Below the pieces are notes generated by a model. It was not told where the DNA came from. It worked only from the letters and a program-made list of their open reading frames with translations, and ran no database searches. Below, piece after piece: positions 1-5,760 of a stretch of DNA of 9,337 nucleotides. Position numbers and translations under genes: made by a program. The DNA is from Bacteroidales bacterium (GTDB lineage Bacteria; Bacteroidota; Bacteroidia; Bacteroidales; UBA7960): positions 1 through 9,337 of the forward strand of contig SLEW01000130.1 in assembly GCA_007124575.1 (NCBI GenBank), read 5' to 3'. Numbering within the stretch: position 1 is the stretch's first letter; each line of letters opens with the position of its first letter.

Positions 1-1193
1 GGAAGGGATATAGCCGGGCCGGCCAACAACAGGGCCAGTGCGGGCCCCTTCCCCATGCCGCTTCCAACGAGACCCTGGATGATAGGGATCTCCGTGAGGG
101 TGGCAAAATACATGAAAGCCCCAAAAACGGAAGCAAATAAGTTTGAGAACAGCGAATTTCCGCCCACAAGGCTGCTCACCCAGCGTTCCGGAATTATCCC
201 CTGACCTTCGCTGCCCGGTGCGCCAAGCAAAATGCCGGCAACAAAGACACCTGCAAACAGCAAGGGCATAATTTGCCTGGTAAAGCCCCATGTGGAAAGC
301 AACCATTCGCGCGGTTCACCTGGTGTGATGCCGGTAATGATACTCAGCGCAATGAACCCCGTGGTAAATGGTATTACAGGCGTTTCAGGCCATATCAGCA
401 TGGCTATCGCCACAGCCACAAGAGAAAGCGTGACATACCGGGCTTTGATTCCAGCGATATAAACCAGGGTAAAGGCAAATATGATCCCAAAAGCAGAGGT
501 GATCACCCACTGGTTGTGAGCAATCCAGCGCCAGACCCCGGTGGCCGCCCCGGGCTGGCCCCAGTTGGCAAAGATCAGGATAGCCACCAGCGAGAAAAAC
601 AGGGTGGCTGTCTTCCACATAGGCCTGCCACCTTCTGACTCCGGAAAGTTCATGGAGGCTTCCGCCCGCTCCCTTTCCTCTCTGCGAAAGAAAAAAGCCA
701 TAAGTAACCCTATGACAACAGCAAACAAGACCGCCCCGATAATCCGGGCGACCCCCAGCTCAAACCCCAGTATGCGCGCCGTGAGGATTATGGCCAGTAT
801 GTTTATGGCAGGGCCCGAGTATAAAAAGGCCACGGCAGGCCCAAGACCTGCCCCGCGCTTATGAATGCTGCTGAACAAAGGCAATATGGTGCAGGAGCAT
901 ACAGCAAGAACCACACCCGAAACCGATGCTACAGAGTATGACTTCCACCGGGCGGCCTGGGCGCCGAAGTACTTGATAACAGCTCCCTGCCTGATGAAAA
1001 TGGCTATGACGCCTGCAATAAAGAAGGCCGGGATCAGACAAAGCAACACATGCTCCTGTGCATAATACTGCACCAAAGCCAAAGCCTCCTGCAAAGGCCC
1101 GGGAAGGTCAAAGCGCCCGAAAGGCAAATAATAGGCCAGCAAAAAAAAACCAATATAGCCCGTAAGTATGAGTAGTTCACGCCTAAGATTCAT
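1..1193 (-). CDS. ArsP/YraQ-type (DUF318) permease, C-terminus cut by window edge
   Basis: Multi-spanning inner-membrane permease of the ArsP_1/YraQ/SO_0444 family, whose members export trivalent organoarsenicals or are linked to Cu/Zn resistance. The reading frame is open for 397 codons from ATG at 1193 to the window edge with no stop, so the gene is incomplete. Visible family marks are a cysteine pair in VCSCTILPLF (C99 and C101), then HKRGAGLGPAVAFLYSGPAINI (K112 to I132), and near the visible end a second-half motif TEIPI followed by GMGKGPALALLLAGPAISLP (about 366-397). About eight to ten hydrophobic helices are separated by a charged cytoplasmic loop with RREERERAE (about 170-178). Family members are usually 350-430 residues, so little is missing. 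The start overlaps the end of the upstream thioredoxin gene by 11 bases, which implies translational coupling. The substrate (arsenical, Cu, Zn or other) cannot be told from sequence. Confidence 0.88.
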   Translation of the reverse strand, partial: MNLRRELLILTGYIGFFLLAYYLPFGRFDLPGPLQEALALVQYYAQEHVLLCLIPAFFIAGVIAIFIRQGAVIKYFGAQAARWKSYSVASVSGVVLAVCSCTILPLFSSIHKRGAGLGPAVAFLYSGPAINILAIILTARILGFELGVARIIGAVLFAVVIGLLMAFFFRREERERAEASMNFPESEGGRPMWKTATLFFSLVAILIFANWGQPGAATGVWRWIAHNQWVITSAFGIIFAFTLVYIAGIKARYVTLSLVAVAIAMLIWPETPVIPFTTGFIALSIITGITPGEPREWLLSTWGFTRQIMPLLFAGVFVAGILLGAPGSEGQGIIPERWVSSLVGGNSLFSNLFASVFGAFMYFATLTEIPIIQGLVGSGMGKGPALALLLAGPAISL

Positions 1194-1431
1194 CAGCATG
1201 CTCCTTAATCAAACCCTTAAGCTCCTCCCCGGAAGGCAAACGACCACTCAAAACCGCTTTCTCGTTAATGACCAGTGCAGGAGTGCGCACAATACCATAA
1301 GACATCATCGACATCATATCCTCATCCTTAACCACATCGGCTTGAATATTCAGATCCTCCAGAGCTTTGTTTGTGGCTTCATAAAGCTTATTACACCTGG
1401 CACAGCCGCTTCCCAAAACTTTTATCTTCAT
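1183..1431 (-). CDS. Small thioredoxin-like redox protein (redox-active disulfide protein 2 type)
   Basis: An 82-residue minimal thioredoxin/glutaredoxin-fold protein of the TM0996/MTH895 type (redox-active disulfide protein 2). It begins MKIKVLGSGCARCNKLYE, giving a CxxC active site at C10 and C13 directly after the first beta strand, and has the expected cis-proline in RTPALV (P51). It is cytoplasmic, with no signal peptide. Relatives are often found beside ArsP/DUF318 permeases, as here, where the permease start codon lies inside the last codons of this gene. A probable role is to reduce or hand over a thiol-reactive metal or metalloid to the permease, which is inference. One oddity is a methionine cluster DEDMMSMMSYG (M39, M40, M42, M43) just before the cis-Pro loop. 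No Shine-Dalgarno sequence is visible. The ATG at 1431 is the only start that keeps the full first strand. Confidence 0.9.
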   Translation of the reverse strand: MKIKVLGSGCARCNKLYEATNKALEDLNIQADVVKDEDMMSMMSYGIVRTPALVINEKAVLSGRLPSGEELKGLIKEHADES

Positions 1432-1454
1432 AATTTCCGTTATTTACATTTTGA

Positions 1455-1470
1455 ATCGTAAATATACGAT
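1455..1470. promoter_or_regulatory. Perfect inverted repeat, probable operator of the thioredoxin-permease operon
   Basis: ATCGTAAATATACGAT consists of 6-bp arms ATCGTA/TACGAT around a 4-bp spacer. It lies 23 bases upstream of the thioredoxin ATG and overlaps the candidate -7 element. Size, symmetry and placement fit an ArsR/SmtB-type repressor site, and this family commonly controls such permease cassettes. No regulator gene is present in the window, so the binding protein is unknown. Confidence 0.5.
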
Positions 1471-1490
1471 AAACTATATAGATGACCAAA
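1459..1490 (-). promoter_or_regulatory. Candidate Bacteroidota-type promoter for the thioredoxin-permease operon
   Basis: On the minus strand, TTTG (1490-1487) is followed after 20 bases by TATATTTA (1466-1459). This matches seven of eight positions of the TAnnTTTG -7 consensus, counting the two free positions. Transcription would begin roughly 15-20 bases before the thioredoxin start codon. The overlap with the inverted repeat at 1455-1470 would let a bound repressor block polymerase. Confidence 0.4.
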
Positions 1491-1595
1491 ACCATCCGGA
1501 TCTGCCAACATATCTGATACAAAAAAAGGGTCTGAGATAAGATATTTCTTATATTTATGGATTCATAAAAACGTTATTGCCAAAAATCAATGTAA

Positions 1596-1636
1596 TGACA
1601 GGGTCTGACCTGGTAATAACAGGGCCTGACCTGTCA
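1596..1636. repeat. Two 21-bp-spaced GGGTCTGACC palindromic repeats (REP-like)
   Basis: ACAGGGTCTGACCTG (1598-1612) recurs as ACAGGGCCTGACCTG (1619-1633) with one mismatch, giving a period of 21 bases. The first copy contains the perfect odd-centred palindrome GGTCTGACC. The whole block is bounded by TGACAGG and CCTGTCA, so it can also fold as one longer hairpin. A third partial copy, GGGTCTGAGA, sits at 1528-1537. It lies just upstream of the DUF2007 gene, in the divergent region 1432-1652. It resembles REP/mini-palindromic intergenic elements, but no associated transposase is present. Confidence 0.5.
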
Positions 1637-1652
1637 ATCCGAACCACAAACA

Positions 1653-1898
1653 ATGAAGACACACGACGATATGCCCGTGGAGGTTTTTTCCGGGATGCTC
1701 TGGGAGGCCGAACTGATACGAGCCATGCTTGAAAATGCGGAGATATATGCTTTCCTGACAGATAAAATATTTGGAGGTGTTCTGCCACCGATTTACTCAG
1801 CAACAGACACTGGCCAGGTAAAAGTGAAAGTATCGAGCCGCGAACTTGAAAGGGCAAAAGCCATTGTTAAAGAGTTTGAAGAAAACCGGCAAGACTAA
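1653..1898 (+). CDS. DUF2007-family small protein
   Basis: An 81-residue soluble protein of the DUF2007 family (described in databases as a putative prokaryotic signal-transducing protein; function not established). Family features seen are the opening VEVFSGMLWEAELIRAMLENAEIYAFLTD, with the conserved helix WEAEL at residues 17-21, a glycine/proline loop near residues 41-47, and the second half GQVKVKVSSRELERAKAIVKEFEEN, giving a beta-alpha-beta, ACT-like pattern. An in-frame ATG at 1671 (MPVEVF) is an alternative start and would remove only six residues. No Shine-Dalgarno sequence is seen. The CDP-alcohol phosphatidyltransferase gene starts 30 bases downstream on the same strand, so the two are probably co-transcribed. 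That pairing is compatible with, but does not show, a membrane-related role. Confidence 0.85.
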   Translation: MKTHDDMPVEVFSGMLWEAELIRAMLENAEIYAFLTDKIFGGVLPPIYSATDTGQVKVKVSSRELERAKAIVKEFEENRQD

Positions 1899-1928
1899 AA
1901 TTGTATCATTTGCGGCATTCTATGTATC

Positions 1929-2504
1929 ATGGAAAAAGAAAACATTCATACCATATCCAATTACCTGACCTTTTACCGCTTTGTTTCTGCCCCGGTAATT
2001 ATATGGTTTATTTTTTCCGGCTTTCAGAATCTCTTCGTTTTGTTCATCATATTGAATTTACTGTCGGATGCACTGGATGGGTTTTTTGCCCGCAGGCTGA
2101 ACCAGCACACGGATTTTGGTGCCCGCATGGATTCCATTGCCGATAAGGTGACCTATGCACTGGCAATCACGGGGCTATTTGTTTTCAAGCTGGAAGAGAT
2201 ACAACCTTATCTGGGCAGCCTGCTCACTTTCGTAGGATTAGGCATAATTGCCCTCACACATTCTTTCATTAAGTTTGGCAAGATATCAAGCTTACATACC
2301 TACGCGACCAAGGCCGGAGGTTACATGCAGGGTATCTTTTTCTTTGTGCTGTTTGTCCATCGCTTTGAGCCGGTATTATATTACATCATGATCACCTGGG
2401 CGATCCTGTCGGTAATAGAGATGATCATCATGCAGATCATGATCCCGGAGATGAAACCCAACATGAAGGGGCTTTACTGGGTGTTAAAAAGAACCAGGAA
2501 TTAA
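1929..2504 (+). CDS. CDP-alcohol phosphatidyltransferase family protein
   Basis: A 191-residue integral membrane enzyme that transfers a phosphatidyl group from a CDP-alcohol (usually CDP-diacylglycerol) to an alcohol acceptor, with release of CMP. The full family signature DxxDGxxARx8GxxxDxxxD is present without substitution: D47, D50, G51, A54, R55, G64, D68 and D72. These acidic residues bind the metal ions and the CDP moiety. It begins with NYLTFYRFVSAPVI, as in PgsA-like enzymes, and has about five to six hydrophobic segments. Length matches phosphatidylglycerophosphate synthase-like members, but the acceptor (glycerol-3-phosphate, inositol phosphate, another) is not determined by the motif, so no gene symbol is given. 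It lies 30 bases after the DUF2007 gene. The ATG at 1929 places the first helix correctly; no clear ribosome binding site is visible. Confidence 0.93.
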   Translation: MEKENIHTISNYLTFYRFVSAPVIIWFIFSGFQNLFVLFIILNLLSDALDGFFARRLNQHTDFGARMDSIADKVTYALAITGLFVFKLEEIQPYLGSLLTFVGLGIIALTHSFIKFGKISSLHTYATKAGGYMQGIFFFVLFVHRFEPVLYYIMITWAILSVIEMIIMQIMIPEMKPNMKGLYWVLKRTRN

Positions 2505-2929
2505 AACCGGCTCAAACCTCCCCTGCTGCAGCTTCATGGCTTGTGATACATGCTTTCAATGGTATAGATTATGAATTACCCATCCCCACCCGAACTCGCA
2601 AAAGGCAGCATCCAGGCGAATCACTTCCACACCAGCACCAGACCGTAAAATGTTATGCTTGAAGCAGATTCTAAATTATAAATAATTTATGATAGGTGTA
2701 TGTTTTAATATATTTTGATTTTTCATTTGTTTGTCATAACTTTATATGTTTCTACGGTTTGCATCGGGGAATAATTGCTTTGCCGGAACGAAGAAACAAA
2801 GGAATATGGTTCTGAAATGCCTTTTCATTGGCATGAAAGGAGTGATTGTCTTGCGGCAAACCGGAATCCCTGAAACCGTGCAGTGTCTGATTCATCTCAC
2901 CGAAATATTCACATGATAAAGATTTCGAC
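2505..2929. other. 425-base gap with no confident gene; possible leader or dispersed repeat
   Basis: The first half (2505-2700) shows nothing recognisable. An A/T-rich stretch at about 2660-2752 could hold a promoter for the exported protein downstream: TTTG at 2730-2733, then 19 bases, then TACGGTTTG at 2753-2761, one base longer than the TAnnTTTG consensus. From about 2746 to 2931 both strands are free of stops in one frame each, with short ORFs of 56 codons (plus, 2746-2916) and 59 codons (minus, from 2931). Inverted arms ATGCC/GGCAT flank an 8-base loop at 2817-2834. This could be a structured leader of about 170 bases, a dispersed repeat or chance. Confidence 0.35.
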
Positions 2930-3814
2930 ATGGAAAAAACAAAAACACTCACGCTGTTCTTTTGTATGTTCATGATTGGGGGCACATCTGCTGCAAATGA
3001 CAAGCAACTGGTGGCACCGGAGCCCCCGCGGGGCATTGAAGCGCCAGAGCTCAACATCGGGGAATTCAACAACGGATCGGATGCAGTATTTGTCAGAGCT
3101 TTTCATTCGCCGCTGCTACCTTCTGAGGTGGCATCTTTTTATGAGGATCATCTGGGAAGTATGACATTACTGGAAGAAGGAAATCATTACAGGGCCGATC
3201 TTCTTGAGATCGGATTAAAGAGTACGGGTGTACTTAAGGTGTATGCTCTCCCGCGAAACCCTGGTGTTTCGGTAAAACACATTCGCTCATTACAGCCCAG
3301 GCACTGTACATCTGAATATTTTCGCGCCTTCCGTGACATGTCCAGACAGCTTGAGAAATACTCCCGGAGGGACTACAATGATATTTGCAGTCGTTACGGA
3401 TATTTGGAATACGGTTATTACGGCTACACAGAGAAGAGAGGCGTTGACGGCAGGCAGTTGACAAAAGACCAGGTGCTGTTCAGAGATTATGCATCCCGGC
3501 TTGATCCCGAAGCAAGTAAGCAACACGATGCTGAAGCACTAACAGCGGAGGCACAAAGATTAATCATGCAGGGAAAAATAGATGAAGCACAGGTGCTTTT
3601 TGAAGAGATCAGCAAGCTACAACAACATAACCTTGATTCTCAGATGCAAAGGATACAGGATATGGAGCAAAAGGAGGTTGAAGACAACTGGGATCAGTGG
3701 GTTGAGTTTTTAGAGGCGCTTGATGAGATGGTATACCCCACCGCCGTATTCATTGACGTGCATCCGTCTGACTGGCCGGATGATGAATGGCTTAAGGATA
3801 ACATTGAATGGTAA
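2930..3814 (+). CDS. Unrecognised exported protein with TPR-like helical hairpin
   Basis: A 294-residue protein I do not recognise. The N-terminus MEKTKTLTLFFCMFMIGGTSA-A is a typical signal peptide, with cleavage near residues 21-23, so the mature protein is likely periplasmic or outside. An alpha/beta region follows (about 50-120), containing FHSPLLPSEVASFYEDHL and LKVYALPRNPGVSVKHI. Two mature cysteines, C126 and C153, could form a disulfide. Next is a tyrosine/glycine-rich stretch (YGYLEYGYYGY, 156-166). Residues 205-230, AEAQRLIMQGKIDEAQVLFEEISKL, read like a single TPR unit and continue into a charged helix. The C-terminus is acidic and tryptophan-rich, with DDEWLKDNIEW at the end. The start ATG gives a complete signal peptide. 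No lipobox is present. It stands alone, with a 425-base gap before it and a converging transporter gene after it. Function unknown. Confidence 0.8.
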   Translation: MEKTKTLTLFFCMFMIGGTSAANDKQLVAPEPPRGIEAPELNIGEFNNGSDAVFVRAFHSPLLPSEVASFYEDHLGSMTLLEEGNHYRADLLEIGLKSTGVLKVYALPRNPGVSVKHIRSLQPRHCTSEYFRAFRDMSRQLEKYSRRDYNDICSRYGYLEYGYYGYTEKRGVDGRQLTKDQVLFRDYASRLDPEASKQHDAEALTAEAQRLIMQGKIDEAQVLFEEISKLQQHNLDSQMQRIQDMEQKEVEDNWDQWVEFLEALDEMVYPTAVFIDVHPSDWPDDEWLKDNIEW

Positions 3815-3876
3815 AAACACCCGGGCCGACAACATAGAACGCCTGTAAATGCAAGAACATTACCGCAGTTTACCTG

Positions 3877-3891
3877 AGGGAATATTTCCCT
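3877..3891. terminator. Short hairpin between converging genes, weak terminator candidate
   Basis: AGGGAATATTTCCCT forms a 6-bp stem with a 3-base loop in the 162-base gap between the exported protein gene and the transporter, which end towards each other. There is no strong T-run on either side, so intrinsic termination is uncertain. Confidence 0.2.
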
Positions 3892-3976
3892 GCGCGATGT
3901 TTTCAGGGGTGCCTGTCAGGGTGCGTCCATTCACAAATGAAGCAACCATCCTACGTGAACTCACTGCCGGGAAATG

Positions 3977-5395
3977 TCACTCCTGGTCCCTTGAAATATC
4001 CTCCAGCGTGCGCCATTTGGTCTCTTTCACAAATTTTCGCACAATAAAGAAAGCAACAATGCCAAAGGCCGCATAGATCCCATAAGAAACGCCCAGTCCG
4101 ATATAAGTAAGCAATACCGGGAATGTGATGGTCACTAAAAAGTTGGCACCCCACTGAACCAGTCCTGCCAGTGCCAGGGCACCTCCCCTGAACTTATTGG
4201 GAAACATTTCTCCCAGCATGACCCACATCACCGGTCCCCAGGTGGTAGCGAAGAAAGCAATATACAAATTCGCCACCACGAGTGCCATGATGCCACTTGC
4301 TCCACCCATCTGCATGCCACCGGAGGCTTCCCGCGCACCGGTGGCGAAAATTATGGCCAGCACTCCAAGCATCAGGGCCTGACCCAATGCGCCGACCAGA
4401 AGCAGGGGTTTTCGCCCTACCCTGTCTACCAGGTAGATGGCCAGCAGGGTGAACGCCACGTTTACCGAACCACTGATAACATTGGTCAATAACGCATCTG
4501 CCTCGGTAAATCCGGCAGCCTGCCAGAGAACAGATCCATAATAGAACACCACATTGATGCCTGTCAATTGTTGCAGTCCGGCAATGGCAACACCAATCCA
4601 TACAATCGGGTACACTTTGCCTGTGACCTTATGCAGGATATCCTTCATCCGGGGTTTTCGCTCCCGGATGACAGTAGTCTTTATTTCTGCCACCTGCTCT
4701 TTGGCTATTTCCCAGTTGGTAAGACGTGCTAGTATCCGGCCGGCTTTCTCTTCTTTGCCGGCCGCCACCAGGTAGCGCGGCGACTCCGGGATAAACAGCA
4801 GGAGTATAAAAAAGAGGCTGGCTGGTATCAACTCAACCCAGAACATCCACTGCCAGGTCTGGTAGCCTCCCCAGATTACCTCTGAGGCCCCGCCGGCAAC
4901 ACTCGCCAGGCTGTAATTGCTGAAAAAAGCAAAAAACAGGCCTAACACGATGGCCAGCTGCTGCAGGGAGATCAGCCGTCCACGTATCCGTGGAGGCGCT
5001 ATTTCTCCAATGTATGCCGGCGAGATGATACTCGCAGCACCTACGGCCAACCCTCCAAGGATCCGAAAAAAGACAAACTCCCCTGAAGATCCGGAAGCCC
5101 CGGACCCATAGGCACTGATCATAAAAGCAAGCGCTGCCAGGATCAGCACTTTCTTGCGGCCATATTTATCCGCCAGGTTGCCTGCAAAAAAAGCCCCGGC
5201 AGCGCATCCCAGCAACATAGACGCCACATTAAAGCCGGTACCCACGGCATCCGAATCAAAAGCCCGTTGCAAAGCCTCCACAGCGCCATTGATCACCCCG
5301 CTGTCAAAACCAAAAAGAAAACCACCCAAGGCAGCCACAACCGATAAAAAGACAACACGTCCCATATTGTTGTCACCTTTGTCATTCGTGTTCAT
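3977..5395 (-). CDS. Sugar porter family MFS transporter (XylE/GLUT type)
   Basis: A 472-residue, 12-helix inner-membrane sugar transporter of the major facilitator sugar porter family, probably a proton symporter. Positions count from the chosen start. GGFLFGFDSGVINGAV carries D31 at the place of the XylE proton-coupling aspartate. GNLADKYGRKK (72-82) and YLVDRVGRK are the two motif-A loops. RILGGLAVGAASIISPAYIGEIAPPRIRGRL (111-141) and PESPR (202-206) are family signatures. QQLTGINVVFYYG (274-286) is the helix-7 sugar-binding motif. PVMWVMLGEMFPNKFRGGALA contains the helix-10 tryptophan. The C-terminus VKETKWRTLEDI is the PETKG-like end. The start at 5395 gives MNTNDKGDNNMGRVVF. A longer frame from 5467 would add 24 charged residues read out of the low-complexity tract and is unlikely. 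A start at 5365 (MGRVVF) is possible, as AAGGTG lies about 10 bases before it. It diverges from the GH97 gene, suggesting uptake of the hexose that enzyme releases. Exact sugar unknown. Confidence 0.95.
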   Translation of the reverse strand: MNTNDKGDNNMGRVVFLSVVAALGGFLFGFDSGVINGAVEALQRAFDSDAVGTGFNVASMLLGCAAGAFFAGNLADKYGRKKVLILAALAFMISAYGSGASGSSGEFVFFRILGGLAVGAASIISPAYIGEIAPPRIRGRLISLQQLAIVLGLFFAFFSNYSLASVAGGASEVIWGGYQTWQWMFWVELIPASLFFILLLFIPESPRYLVAAGKEEKAGRILARLTNWEIAKEQVAEIKTTVIRERKPRMKDILHKVTGKVYPIVWIGVAIAGLQQLTGINVVFYYGSVLWQAAGFTEADALLTNVISGSVNVAFTLLAIYLVDRVGRKPLLLVGALGQALMLGVLAIIFATGAREASGGMQMGGASGIMALVVANLYIAFFATTWGPVMWVMLGEMFPNKFRGGALALAGLVQWGANFLVTITFPVLLTYIGLGVSYGIYAAFGIVAFFIVRKFVKETKWRTLEDISRDQE

Positions 5396-5760
5396 ATGTT
5401 TTTTTTTGATTTTCAATGCTTTATAATCCTCCCTCCCCTTCTCCCATCCAGCTTCTTTTTTCTCCATTCACCAACCACCATCTCCCTTTCAGCTTCTTCT
5501 TTTTCCATTCACCATTCACCATCTGCCTTCCAGCTTTTCCCAGCCCCCTGCTCCTTCCAAATTCCAGCTTCTTCCGGCTTCCAATTATCAGCCCCCGGCA
5601 TTACAGCCCATCGTCATCGGTATTTCAATGAATAAATGTAAGAATAATTAACTAAACTTAACAGATCAATCGTTCCGGAAATAATTTCATATTTTTACAC
5701 ATAGAGATAAGCCCTTACATCATAATGATTCCAGATATATTCACCATAACCAAAACAGCA
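5396..5760. other. Divergent 365-base regulatory region between sugar porter and GH97
   Basis: This region separates the two divergent carbohydrate genes. It holds the pyrimidine-rich repeat tract (5449-5580) and a more ordinary A/T-rich part nearer the GH97 gene (5625-5725). In the latter is the 8-bp palindrome TTCCGGAA (5673-5680) and, 9 bases on, TATTTTTA (5690-5697), a weak match to the -7 element TAnnTTTG without a good TTTG partner upstream. I see no convincing promoter for the transporter side. Confidence 0.4.
5449..5580. repeat. Pyrimidine-rich imperfect tandem repeat, 41-bp period with internal heptamers
   Basis: CAGCTT begins at 5449, 5490 and 5531, giving an exact 41-base spacing, and again at 5565. 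The first two units each hold three adjacent heptamers: CATTCAC CAACCAC CATCTCC (5465-5485) and CATTCAC CATTCAC CATCTGC (5506-5526). The third and fourth units are decayed. The strand shown is almost purely C/T. It sits upstream of both divergent genes, within what would be the 5' side of the transporter. Confidence 0.75.

Noticed and set aside
232..1065. Several plus-strand and minus-strand ORFs of 60-121 codons in the left kilobase
   Set aside because: All are shadows of the permease, whose own frame is open across the whole region but has no stop before the window edge.
3849..4076. 75-codon plus-strand ORF after the exported protein
   Set aside because: It runs into the antisense of the sugar porter C-terminus and shows no protein-like features.
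5396..5467. Longer N-terminus for the sugar porter starting at 5467
   Set aside because: The extra 24 residues are charged, are read from the edge of the low-complexity tract, and precede a start that already fits the family's normal N-terminus.
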